From Staphylococcus intermedius NCTC 11048 (GTDB lineage: Bacteria > Bacillota > Bacilli > Staphylococcales > Staphylococcaceae), in NCBI RefSeq assembly GCF_002902385.1, contig NZ_PPQH01000009.1, positions 124,001 to 188,000 of the forward strand: DNA of 64,000 bases, given 5' to 3'. Made by a program: the position numbers and the translations under genes. The notes below the pieces were generated by a model. The model made no database searches, was not told the origin of the DNA, and was given only the letters and a program-made list of their open reading frames with translations. Each line of letters opens with the position of its first letter. Position 1 is the stretch's first letter. Positions 23,595 through 33,174 of the stretch are shown here, piece by piece.

Positions 23595-25472
23595 GTGGAA
23601 GCCTATAAAATTGAACACCTCAACAAATCTTATGCGGATAAAGTCATTTTTGATGATTTACAGTTATCCATTTCTAATCCAGAGCGGATCGGATTAGTCG
23701 GCATTAATGGAACGGGGAAAAGTTCATTGCTCAAAGTCATCGCAGGTATGGATGAAGATTTTGATGCCGTTCAATCGCATCCGAAACAATATCGTATTCG
23801 TTATGCGGCACAAAATCATAACTTGGATCCAACATTAACAGTTTATGAAGCAGTTTATAGTGCGGATTCCAAAGAGTTACAAGTCATTAAACGTTATGAA
23901 GAAGCCACTGCACAATATGCAGAGCAGCAAACAGACAAAGCTTTTGACGCGATGATGGCAGCACAAGCCGACATGGATGCATACAGCGCTTGGGATTACA
24001 GTGCTGAAATTAAAACAATTTTATCGAAACTAGGTATTCATGATACGACACGCCGAATGAATGAATTATCAGGTGGTCAACAAAAGCGTGTTGTTTTAGC
24101 GCGTACTTTAATTGAAAAACCAGATTTATTATTATTAGACGAACCGACGAACCATTTAGATTTCGAATCGATTCATTGGTTGATTCAATTTGTAAAATCT
24201 TATCCGAAAACAGTGGTCTTTGTGACGCATGATCGTTACTTTTTAAATGAAGTGGCGACACGAATTGTAGAATTAAGAAACGGCAAGTTAGATACATATC
24301 CAGGCAACTATGAAGCTTATATTGCAATGCGAGCTGAGCGTGAAGAAATCGAAGCGCGTCAACAAACGAAGCAACGTGCACTTTTTAAACAAGAGTTAGC
24401 ATGGATGCGTGCCGGTGTCAAAGCGCGAACAACGAAGCAACAAGCAAGGCAAGATCGTTTTCATGATTTGAAAGAACAAGTACAGTCTCATCAAACGCAA
24501 GACAAGGGGTCATTGAATCTTGCATATTCACGATTGGGCAAACAAGTCTTTGAACTTGAAAATGTGACGAAACGGATTGATGGTCGGACATTATTTGAAA
24601 ATGTGTCGACATTGATTCAAAAAGGTGTGCAAATCGGCATTGTAGGTCCGAATGGCGTTGGAAAAACAACGATGCTGAATATTTTAGCAGGTGAAGATCA
24701 ACAATTTGACGGCGTATTAAAAGTCGGTCAAACAGTGAAAGTAGCATATTTCAAACAAACGGATGAACGATTGAATCGGGATGTCCGCGTGATTGATTTC
24801 TTGCGTGAAGAAAGTGAGTTGGCACGGCAAAAAGATGGGACGACTGTTTCCATCACGCAATTGTTGGAATGGTTTTTATTTCCGAGTGCGACTCATGGTA
24901 AAAAAGTGTACAAACTTTCAGGTGGCGAGCAAAAGCGTCTCTATTTATTAAAGCTGTTAGTCCATCAGCCGAACGTATTGCTATTGGATGAGCCGACAAA
25001 TGACCTCGATACAGAGACGTTAACCATTTTAGAAGACTATATTCAAACGTTTGGTGGTACGGTCATTACTGTGAGCCACGACCGTTACTTTTTAGATAAA
25101 GTCGTGGATTGTTACTGGTATATTCATGACGGTCAAATCGATATGATTTTAGGACAGTTTGAAGATTATTTAGCATTTCAAAAACAACTTGAACAAGCAG
25201 CAACACAAGTAGAATCCGTAAAACAGCAACCAGCAGTACAACCAAAGAAGAAAAAAGGATTATCCTACAACGAAAAACGAGAATATGACATGTTATTAGT
25301 GCGCATCGAGGAAACTGAATTGCGTCTGACTGAAATTGACGCAGAAATGATTGAAGCGAACGCAGATTATGCCAAAATCAAAGCATTAAATGAAGAGAAA
25401 GAAACGCTCGAAGCTCAATATGATACCGATATGACGCGGTGGAGTGAACTAGAAGAAATATTAGAACAATAG
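23595..25472 (+). CDS. ABC-F family ATP-binding protein (Uup/YfmR type)
   Basis: 625-residue soluble protein with two ABC ATPase domains: Walker A GINGTGKSSL and signature LSGGQQKR in the first, Walker A GPNGVGKTTM and LSGGEQKR in the second. The interdomain linker is charged (about 235-320), and the C-terminal coiled coil (about 545-625) is rich in Glu/Lys. It lacks membrane helices, so it acts on ribosomes and is not a transporter. A GTG start at 23595 with AGGGTG upstream gives MEAYKIEHL. Ten bases separate it from recQ. It is probably not one of the known antibiotic-resistance ABC-F types. Confidence 0.92.
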   Translation: MEAYKIEHLNKSYADKVIFDDLQLSISNPERIGLVGINGTGKSSLLKVIAGMDEDFDAVQSHPKQYRIRYAAQNHNLDPTLTVYEAVYSADSKELQVIKRYEEATAQYAEQQTDKAFDAMMAAQADMDAYSAWDYSAEIKTILSKLGIHDTTRRMNELSGGQQKRVVLARTLIEKPDLLLLDEPTNHLDFESIHWLIQFVKSYPKTVVFVTHDRYFLNEVATRIVELRNGKLDTYPGNYEAYIAMRAEREEIEARQQTKQRALFKQELAWMRAGVKARTTKQQARQDRFHDLKEQVQSHQTQDKGSLNLAYSRLGKQVFELENVTKRIDGRTLFENVSTLIQKGVQIGIVGPNGVGKTTMLNILAGEDQQFDGVLKVGQTVKVAYFKQTDERLNRDVRVIDFLREESELARQKDGTTVSITQLLEWFLFPSATHGKKVYKLSGGEQKRLYLLKLLVHQPNVLLLDEPTNDLDTETLTILEDYIQTFGGTVITVSHDRYFLDKVVDCYWYIHDGQIDMILGQFEDYLAFQKQLEQAATQVESVKQQPAVQPKKKKGLSYNEKREYDMLLVRIEETELRLTEIDAEMIEANADYAKIKALNEEKETLEAQYDTDMTRWSELEEILEQ

Positions 25473-25481
25473 AGGGATAGC

Positions 25482-27263
25482 ATGGAGCAAACATTGTCGC
25501 ATTATTTTGGATACAAATCTTTTCGGCCTGGTCAAAAAGAGATTATTGAACGTGTATTGAATCATCAGCATACGTTAGGGGTTTTACCAACAGGTGGTGG
25601 TAAATCGTTATGTTACCAAGTGCCGGGATTAATGTTTAAAGGAACGACCATTGTCATCAGTCCTTTAATTTCGTTAATGAAAGACCAAGTGGACCAATTG
25701 ACCGCAATGGGAATATCTGCGGCTTATTTGAATAGTAGTCTAAGTACGCAAGCACAAAAAGAGATAGAAGCACAATTGGTTAAAGGTGAGCTGAAATTTT
25801 TATACATCGCACCGGAACGTTTTGAACAAACATATTTTGAAATGTTGTTGCGACGTGTCGATATTTCACTCGTCGCATTTGACGAAGCACACTGTATTTC
25901 AAAATGGGGACACGATTTTCGACCAAGTTATCAAGCAGTTATTCAAAGAGTATTGGCTATGCCTCAACAGTTTTCGATTGTTGCATTAACAGCTACAGCG
26001 ACGGCAGAAGTGCAACAAGACATTATGGAACGATTGATGATTTCACGCGAACATCTAGTCAAAACCAGTATTCGACGCCGTAATTTGAAATTCCAGGTGA
26101 ACGGGACATACCAACGTCAAAAATTTGTATTGGATTATATTCAAAAACATAGTCAGAAGGCGGGGATTGTTTATTGTTCAACACGTAAACAAGTAGAAGC
26201 CTTGTATGAAGCGTTAGAAGACGCAGATGTTCCTGTATCATACTATCATGCTGGCATGACGGCAAAACAAAGAGATGAAGCGCAAAATGACTTTTTATAT
26301 GACCGGACACGTGTAGTTGTCGCGACGAATGCATTCGGTATGGGTATTGATAAATCGAATGTGCGTTATGTCATTCATTACAATATGCCGGGTGATTTGG
26401 AGTCGTATTACCAAGAGGCAGGGCGTGCAGGTCGAGACGGTTTAGATAGCGATTGTATTTTACTGTACAGTGATCGTGATATTGGGTTACATCAGTATTT
26501 TATCGGTGCCTCGAAAGCGGATGATGATTACAAGGAGCGCATGGGTGAAAAATTGACTAAAATGATTCAATATACAAAGACGACGAAATGTCTTGAAGCG
26601 ACATTAGTGCATTATTTTGAGCCAAATGAAAAACTTGAAGAATGTCAGCAATGTAGTAACTGTGTCGATAAAAATAAAACGTATAATATGACGAAAGAAG
26701 CAAAAATGATCATTAGTGGTGTCGCACGTTTACGTCAACAAGAAGGCTATCAAACGGTCATTCAGGTTTTGCGTGGTGAGGTTTCGGATTATATTCGTCA
26801 TCAAGGTTATGAAAGCCTCTCGACGTATGGCTTAATGAAAGATTATACGACTGGCGAGTTACACCATTTAATCGATGAACTACGCTTTAAAGGCTTCCTC
26901 AACGAGCATGACGAAATCCTCATGTGTGATGCCTCGGTAGCAAAGTTGTTGAGTGAAGATACGCAAGTGTATACGACCCCGTTTAAACGTAAGTCGAAAG
27001 AAACCGTGCGTATTAATACCGTAGAAGGGGTCGATCGTACGTTATTTGAAAAGCTTGTCGAAGTCAGACGTGAAATGAGTGAACGTTTAAACATGCCACC
27101 GACGAATATTTTCACAGATTATACATTGGAAGCTTTTGCGAAAAGAAAGCCTGTCACAAAACAAGAAATGATTCAGATTGATGGTGTGGGTAGTTATAAA
27201 CTGAAGCATTATTGTCCTGAATTTTTAGAAGCCATTCAAGAATATAAAATGCATAGTTCATAA
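25482..27263 (+). CDS. recQ: ATP-dependent DNA helicase RecQ
   Basis: 593-residue 3'-5' helicase. Motif I is LPTGGGKSLCYQ, motif II DEAHCISKWGHDFR, motif VI QEAGRAGRDG. A zinc-binding RQC region is marked by CLEATLVHYF...CQQCSNC, and a C-terminal HRDC domain by FEKLVEVRREMSERLNMPP. All catalytic motifs are intact. ATG at 25482; cotranscribed with the ABC-F gene. Processes stalled forks and recombination intermediates. Confidence 0.96.
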   Translation: MEQTLSHYFGYKSFRPGQKEIIERVLNHQHTLGVLPTGGGKSLCYQVPGLMFKGTTIVISPLISLMKDQVDQLTAMGISAAYLNSSLSTQAQKEIEAQLVKGELKFLYIAPERFEQTYFEMLLRRVDISLVAFDEAHCISKWGHDFRPSYQAVIQRVLAMPQQFSIVALTATATAEVQQDIMERLMISREHLVKTSIRRRNLKFQVNGTYQRQKFVLDYIQKHSQKAGIVYCSTRKQVEALYEALEDADVPVSYYHAGMTAKQRDEAQNDFLYDRTRVVVATNAFGMGIDKSNVRYVIHYNMPGDLESYYQEAGRAGRDGLDSDCILLYSDRDIGLHQYFIGASKADDDYKERMGEKLTKMIQYTKTTKCLEATLVHYFEPNEKLEECQQCSNCVDKNKTYNMTKEAKMIISGVARLRQQEGYQTVIQVLRGEVSDYIRHQGYESLSTYGLMKDYTTGELHHLIDELRFKGFLNEHDEILMCDASVAKLLSEDTQVYTTPFKRKSKETVRINTVEGVDRTLFEKLVEVRREMSERLNMPPTNIFTDYTLEAFAKRKPVTKQEMIQIDGVGSYKLKHYCPEFLEAIQEYKMHSS

Positions 27264-27273
27264 CACATCAGAT

Positions 27274-27305
27274 GGAGCTAGGGGAAGCCCTGGCTCTTTT
27301 TTTGC
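27274..27305 (+). terminator. recQ terminator
   Basis: GAGCTAGGG / CCCTGGCTC hairpin followed by TTTTTTT. Confidence 0.85.
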
Positions 27306-27515
27306 AAATCAATCATTTTTATTAAGTCGGTTAGATTGGCAAATGATGGTCGATAGGGTGTGTGACATGACGATTTCACACACTTGGCAATTTCGAATGC
27401 AAATCAAGTTATTTTTGCAATAAATTGTGCTTTAATGAGTATAATCCTATTTGTTTAGGGTAAATGAAAATGTATAGAAAGAAACGAAATGAAAACAAAA
27501 AGATAGAGGGATTGT

Positions 27516-28475
27516 ATGATAAAATTTAGCAATGTATCTAAGCGTTATGGTGACCGAGCTGTCGTCAATCAAGTGGATATGGAAATCAATGAAGGTGAAT
27601 TTTTCGTCTTGATTGGTCCGTCTGGCTCAGGTAAAACGACAACAATGAAAATGATCAACCGCTTAATACCATTATCTGAAGGGTATATCTACTTTAAAAA
27701 TCGCCCGATAAGTGATTATTCAGTATACGAAATGCGTTGGGATATGGGCTATGTGTTACAACAAATTGCGCTATTTCCGCATATGACCATTCGTGATAAT
27801 ATCGCACAAGTCCCATTGATGAAAGGTTGGTCAAAAGAAAAAATTGATGCCCGCGTCGACGAACTGTTATCAATGGTTGGACTTGAACCGGAGCAGTTTA
27901 GAAACCGAAAGCCTGAAGAATTATCAGGTGGTCAACGTCAACGTGTCGGCGTCGTACGTGCACTTGCAGTCGATCCACCTGTCATTTTAATGGATGAACC
28001 CTTTAGTGCCTTAGACCCGATTACACGAGAAAAATTACAAGATGACTTGTTAAAATTGCAAGATCAAATTAAGAAAACGATTGTATTTGTAACACATGAT
28101 ATCGAAGAAGCGTTCAAATTAGGCGACCGTATTTGCCTATTGAATCATGGTCAAGTGGAACAAATTGGCACACCGAATGACTTCATTAAATCACCTAAAA
28201 ATGATTTCGTTTGCCAATTTTTAGGTGACTTAACGAGTGTAGTGCTGAATCATTTTTCACTTGGCAAAGTCGTTGAAATTGTAGGTGAAATAGCAACAGA
28301 AGAGCAGTTGAGTCAGTATCCTGTTGTCCATGCTGATCAAACAGTGAGTGACGTTTATGATGCGCTTGTACAACATGAAGCGGTCATTGTGCCTGTCGAA
28401 GGTGAACAGTGGTCTTTATCACGCCAAGACATCTTTAGCTTTTTATCAAAAAATCAGGCAGGTGAGACAGCATGA
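27516..28475 (+). CDS. ABC transporter ATP-binding protein (EgtU/OpuC type)
   Basis: 319-residue ATPase of the quaternary-amine/osmoprotectant importer family: Walker A GPSGSGKTT, signature LSGGQRQRV, Walker B VILMDEPFSALDP, and the H-loop THD. The C-terminal about 75 residues resemble a single CBS-like unit (VVHADQTVSDVYDALVQHEAVIVPV), shorter than the CBS pair of OpuCA/OpuAA. It overlaps the fused permease gene (ATGA). Its substrate could be ergothioneine, as shown for the similarly organised EgtU of pneumococcus, or betaine/carnitine-type compounds; sequence reading cannot decide. Confidence 0.9.
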   Translation: MIKFSNVSKRYGDRAVVNQVDMEINEGEFFVLIGPSGSGKTTTMKMINRLIPLSEGYIYFKNRPISDYSVYEMRWDMGYVLQQIALFPHMTIRDNIAQVPLMKGWSKEKIDARVDELLSMVGLEPEQFRNRKPEELSGGQRQRVGVVRALAVDPPVILMDEPFSALDPITREKLQDDLLKLQDQIKKTIVFVTHDIEEAFKLGDRICLLNHGQVEQIGTPNDFIKSPKNDFVCQFLGDLTSVVLNHFSLGKVVEIVGEIATEEQLSQYPVVHADQTVSDVYDALVQHEAVIVPVEGEQWSLSRQDIFSFLSKNQAGETA

Positions 28476-29989
28476 ATACATTTTTAGAGACATTGAATAG
28501 TCGAAAAGGTGAGTTATTTGCTGCCTTACTTGAACACATCCAATTGTCATTTGTGGCATTACTGATTGCCGTGTTAATCGGTGTACCGCTCGGCATTTTG
28601 TTAACAAAAACGAAAAAAATATCTGAAGTTGTGATTAACATTGCAGCGGTCTTACAAACCATTCCGTCACTAGCTTTACTCGGTTTGATGATTCCATTAT
28701 TCGGTATTGGAACGGTACCTGCTGTCATCGCCCTTGTTGTGTATGCACTATTACCGATTTTACGTAATACATATACCGGAATTACAGGTGTAGATCCTTC
28801 ATTAATTGAAGCAGCTAAAGGTATTGGTATGAAGCCGATTCGTCGTTTAACTAAAGTCGAACTGCCATTAGCGATGCCGGTCATGATGGCAGGGATTCGT
28901 ACAGCCATGGTATTGATTATTGGTACGGCGACATTAGCAGCATTAATCGGTGCGGGGGGTCTAGGTGACTTAATCTTACTTGGTATCGACCGGAACAATA
29001 CATCATTAATTTTAATTGGGGCGATTCCAGCAGCGATATTAGCCATTTTGTTCGATGTGATTTTAAGAATTTTAAGTCATATTTCTTACCGTAAAATGTT
29101 AACGACACTCGGTGTGATGTTATTACTTATGTTGATGGTTACAGTTGCGCCACTTTTCTCTAGTCAAAATGAACGTATTACGATTGCAGGGAAGTTAGGT
29201 ACAGAGCCTTCAATTATCACGAATATGTACAAGATTTTAATTGAGGATCAAACAGATTATACGGTGTCAGTGAAAGACGGCATGGGTAAAACTACATTTT
29301 TATTCAATGCATTAAAATCAGACGATATTGATGGTTATTTGGAATTTACAGGAACGGTATTAGGTGAATTGACGAAAGAAACGCCGAAGTCTAAAGACGA
29401 AAAAGAAGTGTATCAACAAGCGAATGCAAGCTTGGAGAAAAAATTTGATATGACGCTGTTGAAGCCAATGCAATACAACAATACGTATGCCTTAGCAGTG
29501 AAGCGTGATTTTGCAGAAGCACACAACATTAAATCGATAAGCGACTTGAAAAAAGTTGAAGATGACATCAAGCCAGGCTTTACCCTTGAATTTAATGACC
29601 GTGAAGATGGTTATCCTGCGATTCAAAAAGCGTATCATTTAAACTTCCAAAATGTGAAAAAGATGGAACCTAAGTTGCGTTATCAAGCTATTGAAAGTGG
29701 CGATATTAACTTAATTGATGCGTATTCAACAGATGCCGAATTAAAACAATATGACATGGTCGTGCTCAATGATGACCGTAAAGTATTCCCACCATATCAA
29801 GGTGCACCATTGTTTAAAAAGTCATTTATTGAAAAGCACCCAGGTGTTGAAAAAGCATTAAATCAGCTAGAAGGTAAAATCTCTGATGAAGAAATGCAAG
29901 AAATGAATTATCGTGTAGCTGAAAAAGACGAAGATCCGTATGAAGTTGCGAAAGCATATCTCGAGAAACAAGGTTTGATTGACAAATAG
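28472..29989 (+). CDS. Fused ABC permease and substrate-binding protein (EgtU/OpuC type)
   Basis: 505 residues. The N-terminal permease domain (about 1-210) has six helices and the EAA loop (EAAKGIGMKPIRRLTKVELPLAMP). A seventh segment near 211-227 leads to an extracellular OpuAC-type binding domain (about 230-505; ITIAGKLGTEPSIITNMYKIL and ...FNDREDGYPAIQKAY). The fused layout matches the ergothioneine importer EgtU and the Listeria BilE-like system. Fused permease-binder genes make a two-gene importer. Followed by a terminator at 30063. Confidence 0.9.
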   Translation: MNTFLETLNSRKGELFAALLEHIQLSFVALLIAVLIGVPLGILLTKTKKISEVVINIAAVLQTIPSLALLGLMIPLFGIGTVPAVIALVVYALLPILRNTYTGITGVDPSLIEAAKGIGMKPIRRLTKVELPLAMPVMMAGIRTAMVLIIGTATLAALIGAGGLGDLILLGIDRNNTSLILIGAIPAAILAILFDVILRILSHISYRKMLTTLGVMLLLMLMVTVAPLFSSQNERITIAGKLGTEPSIITNMYKILIEDQTDYTVSVKDGMGKTTFLFNALKSDDIDGYLEFTGTVLGELTKETPKSKDEKEVYQQANASLEKKFDMTLLKPMQYNNTYALAVKRDFAEAHNIKSISDLKKVEDDIKPGFTLEFNDREDGYPAIQKAYHLNFQNVKKMEPKLRYQAIESGDINLIDAYSTDAELKQYDMVVLNDDRKVFPPYQGAPLFKKSFIEKHPGVEKALNQLEGKISDEEMQEMNYRVAEKDEDPYEVAKAYLEKQGLIDK

Positions 29990-30313
29990 CACGATGATTG
30001 AATCATTTTTGCGATTAGGTTTACGGATGATTGATTGATTTTATAACAAATCGTATAGGAATGACTGGACTAGTGTGGCCTTTCAAAGTTTTTTGATGGG
30101 TTTCGTGGTCCAGTCTTTCTTTATTAAAGGTTACGCTTTGTTGTTATTATATTACACGAATGACATCGTATTTTTACTTCTGCTTGATCAAAAATTTTTA
30201 TTCGAACATTCAATGGACTAAGAATTTATGTGTGGCTGCTCTAGCATTTTAAAGTGTTAAACGTTATACTAGTAAATATATTTTAAAAATTCTGATTTAT
30301 GGGAGGTTTAGAA
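29990..30313. other. Intergenic region before hisC
   Basis: About 320 bases holding the importer terminator (30063-30122) and then an AT-rich stretch. TATACT at 30265-30270 may be a -10 for hisC. No T-box-like structure was recognised, and no ORF. Confidence 0.45.
30063..30122 (+). terminator. Terminator of the ABC importer operon
   Basis: GACTGGAC (30063-30070) / GTCCAGTC (30108-30115) with a 37-base loop, followed by TTTCTTTATT. The arms resemble those of the palindrome at 22462-22508. Confidence 0.7.
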
Positions 30314-31363
30314 ATGAAGTCTCAAATTTCTAAATTAAGTGCGTATCAACCTGGATTGTCACCGGAGAAGTTAAAAGAAAAGTATGGGATTGAAGGTGAA
30401 CTTCATAAACATGCTTCTAATGAAAATTTATTTGGTCCATCTCCTAAAGCGAAACAAGCGATTAAAGACCATGTAGATGACCTCTTTTTATATCCTGAAC
30501 CGAATGCGCCGTTGTTACAAGAAGCGATTGCCGCGCATTATGGTGTTGATAAAGCACAAGTTCTTTTTGGTGCGGGCCTTGATGAAATGATTGTGATTAT
30601 TTCTAGAACATTAGTGCGCGCAGGAGACAATATTGTAACGAGTGCGGGGACGTTTGGCCAATATCTTCACAATGCAGTCGTAGAAGATGCGGAGACGATT
30701 CAAGTGCCACTCATTGATGGGGCGTTTGATTTAGATGGTATTGCAGCAGCAGTAAACGATAAAACAGCAGCGGTATGGATTTGTAACCCGAACAACCCAA
30801 CTGGTACATACCATACACATGATGACATCGTGGCGTTTTTAGAAAAGGTTCCTTCACACATTCCAGTATTTATGGATGAGGCTTACGCGGAATATGTAAC
30901 TGCGGAAGATTATCCGAAAACGTTAGAATTGATGAAGCAATATGGTAATGTCGCGCTAATGCGTACGTTCTCGAAGGCGTATGGTTTAGCAGGATTACGT
31001 ATCGGCTATCTGATTTCTACGCCAGAATTAGCTGCACAATTAAATGTCATTCGTCCGCCATTTAATACGACACGTTTATCTGAACAAGCGGCATTGAAAG
31101 CGTTAGAAGATCAAGAATATCTACAACAAATCGTGGAAACGAACCGTGTTGAAAGAGAAAAATTCTTAAATCTTGAAACATCTTTAAAAATTTATCCGTC
31201 ACAAACGAACTTTGTCTTTGTAGAAACAGATCGTGCGAAAGAATTAGATGAAACGTTATTACGTCACGGCATCATTGCGCGTCTATTCCCTAATGGTATT
31301 CGTATTTCATTAGGCTTCCCAGAACAAAATGAAGTCATTCGCAACGTATTGAAATCATTTTAA
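30314..31363 (+). CDS. hisC: Histidinol-phosphate aminotransferase
   Basis: 349-residue class I/II PLP aminotransferase. The PLP lysine is in RTFSKAYGLAGLRIGY, and ASNENLFGPSP and WICNPNNPTGTY are the usual substrate and cofactor motifs. The ATG at 30314 follows GGGAGG by about eight bases. It stands alone, away from a his operon, as is usual in staphylococci; broad-specificity aromatic aminotransferase activity is also possible. Confidence 0.92.
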   Translation: MKSQISKLSAYQPGLSPEKLKEKYGIEGELHKHASNENLFGPSPKAKQAIKDHVDDLFLYPEPNAPLLQEAIAAHYGVDKAQVLFGAGLDEMIVIISRTLVRAGDNIVTSAGTFGQYLHNAVVEDAETIQVPLIDGAFDLDGIAAAVNDKTAAVWICNPNNPTGTYHTHDDIVAFLEKVPSHIPVFMDEAYAEYVTAEDYPKTLELMKQYGNVALMRTFSKAYGLAGLRIGYLISTPELAAQLNVIRPPFNTTRLSEQAALKALEDQEYLQQIVETNRVEREKFLNLETSLKIYPSQTNFVFVETDRAKELDETLLRHGIIARLFPNGIRISLGFPEQNEVIRNVLKSF

Positions 31364-31464
31364 TCTTTAAAAATGACATACGTGCTTGTGCGGGAATCAT
31401 CAAATGCTTAGACCAAGTATGTTATGATAAAGCAGTGAGATGAATGTATACAAGGAGCGATAAC

Positions 31465-32001
31465 ATGAGAACTTCAATAGGGATTGATATGGATGAAGTA
31501 CTGGCAGATACGATGGGCGCGATTTTAGATGAGTTGAATCGCCGTACACAATTAGGTGTGACAATCGATCAAATCGCTGGAAAGAAAATTTATGAAATCA
31601 TGCCAGAACATACGAAAGAAATCCGGGATATTTTGGCATCAGATGGTTTTTTTGGCCGTTTAGATGTGATGAAAGATGCTCAAGAAGTTGTTAAAAAATT
31701 ATCCGAGCACTATGACATTTATATTGTTACAGCTGCAATGGATGTACCGACATCTTTCCATGACAAATATGAATGGTTGCTGAAGCATTTCCCATTTTTA
31801 GATTCACAACAATTTGTGTTCTGTGGCCGTAAAGACATTGTCGCGACTGATTACTTAATTGATGACAATCCGCGTCAATTAGGGGGACATACAGGGAAGC
31901 CGTTGATGTTTTCAGCGCCACATAATGAAGGGAATACCGATTTTGAGCGTGTGAATAACTGGAAAGAAGTAGAAGCCTACTTTTTCGGTAAAGAAGCGTA
32001 G
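31465..32001 (+). CDS. 5'(3')-deoxyribonucleotidase family protein
   Basis: 178-residue HAD-type phosphatase of the NT5C family. The N-terminal catalytic motif [10 protein letters not shown] carries the two aspartates (DxDxV), the middle motif is IVTAAMD, and the C-terminal motif is [11 protein letters not shown]. It likely dephosphorylates deoxynucleoside monophosphates. Start ATG 31465 follows AAGGAGC. Its own terminator follows at 32049. Confidence 0.9.
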   Translation: MRTSIGIDMDEVLADTMGAILDELNRRTQLGVTIDQIAGKKIYEIMPEHTKEIRDILASDGFFGRLDVMKDAQEVVKKLSEHYDIYIVTAAMDVPTSFHDKYEWLLKHFPFLDSQQFVFCGRKDIVATDYLIDDNPRQLGGHTGKPLMFSAPHNEGNTDFERVNNWKEVEAYFFGKEA

Positions 32002-32048
32002 AATAAAAAATCACAAAAACAGATTTGATATTGTTTCTGAACACAATT

Positions 32049-32092
32049 AAAAGAGACGTTGGGGCAGTTCGTTCCTCAACGCCTCTTTTTTT
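32049..32092. terminator. Terminator between convergent genes
   Basis: AAGAGACGTTGGGG / CCTCAACG-CTCTTTTTTT hairpin; flanked by A and T runs, so it probably serves both strands. Confidence 0.85.
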
Positions 32093-32105
32093 ATCGTTTT
32101 AAATG

Positions 32106-33038
32106 TTAGTTATCATTGGCTTGTCCTGGTTCTACCGTCAGTAATTCAATCGCTTGTGGAATGATTTCAATATTAACTGGTGTATCTAAAGCAATTTCAC
32201 CATCGATATCCACGCGCATTGTTGGCTCAGTATGCACATGAATTTGACGACTTGGAATATGTTCGATATTGTCGCTAATTTCATTCCATGTCATACTATC
32301 GCGTAAACTAAAGATGTCTTTAAGAATGCTCATACTATAGTTATTAAAGATAAATGTATTCAGTTCACCATCACTAGGAGACATTTCCATAAGCGGAATT
32401 TTGCCACCACCTATGAAGCGACCATTGGCAAATAACAACATCGATGTTTCACCGGTATACGTTTGACCATCAATCTCTAATGTATAGTTAAAAGGCTCTG
32501 GATTTGAAAGTGTTTTAAGTGTTGATGTAATATAACTTAATTTGCCGAACAAGTCTTTAGATTTACCTTGTACATTTTCAGCATTTTGTACCATCAAACC
32601 GATACCAGCAAAGTTGAGCACATAGCGGTCCTCTACTTTCATCACATCGTATTTTTGAGGCGACGCTATCAAAAGGTCATGACTTGCTGGGCCAGCTTTT
32701 GTTGATAAGTTCAATGTTTTCGTAAAGTCATTAAATGTACCGCCCGGAATAATACCGACTGGGAGGTTTAAGTTATATTTTAAGACACCATTGATTAATT
32801 CATTGACCGTTCCATCGCCACCCAAAATAAACAAAACATCGATGTTTTCACGGTTGTTGTTTGATTGAATATGATGGCAGTATTTTTCAATATCACCTTC
32901 ATTTTCGCTTAATTGAATGGTGAATCTTTTACAGAGCTGGGTAAGTGCGACAGTGACTTCACCTAGGCCTTCATGTATTTTCTTGAGGCCTGAATGTTGG
33001 TGATAAAAAAGAACGCCGTGTTCATATTTTGGTGCCAT
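32106..33038 (-). CDS. Diacylglycerol kinase-like lipid kinase (YegS/BmrU family)
   Basis: 310 residues. The ATP-binding DAGK catalytic motif is GGDGTVNELINGV with GIIPGGTFNDFTKTL; the C-terminal beta domain carries the SMLLFANGRFIGGG and DGELNTFI motifs. The housekeeping diacylglycerol kinase DgkB is a related gene found elsewhere in staphylococci, so this may be a paralog of unknown lipid substrate. The ATG at 33038 follows AAAGGAGC. Confidence 0.9.
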   Translation of the reverse strand: MAPKYEHGVLFYHQHSGLKKIHEGLGEVTVALTQLCKRFTIQLSENEGDIEKYCHHIQSNNNRENIDVLFILGGDGTVNELINGVLKYNLNLPVGIIPGGTFNDFTKTLNLSTKAGPASHDLLIASPQKYDVMKVEDRYVLNFAGIGLMVQNAENVQGKSKDLFGKLSYITSTLKTLSNPEPFNYTLEIDGQTYTGETSMLLFANGRFIGGGKIPLMEMSPSDGELNTFIFNNYSMSILKDIFSLRDSMTWNEISDNIEHIPSRQIHVHTEPTMRVDIDGEIALDTPVNIEIIPQAIELLTVEPGQANDN

Positions 33039-33120
33039 ATGTTTGCTCCTTTCATTTCGCGTACACTTCATTGTATACCGCAATTGTGTGGATGTTAATC
33101 ATGACAACTTCGATAGACTC

Positions 33121-33164
33121 AAAAAGGTGCGAATACGCGGGATATCCCAAACGTATACGCACCT
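33121..33164 (-). terminator. Terminator of the first peptide transporter gene
   Basis: On the minus strand AGGTGCGTATACG ... CGTATTCGCACCT followed by TTTTT. Confidence 0.85.
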
Positions 33165-33174
33165 CATTGTGATG

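Noticed and set aside
23999-24750. Minus-strand frames of 109-123 residues in the ABC-F gene
   Set aside because: Antisense shadows; the plus-strand protein has all ATPase motifs.
28435-29046. 203-residue open frame on the minus strand
   Set aside because: Lies antisense to the fused permease gene, has no ribosome site, and its composition is that of a reversed helix-rich coding sequence.
30000-30313. T-box leader for hisC
   Set aside because: No T-box consensus sequence or specifier stem recognised; only a plain terminator of the upstream operon.
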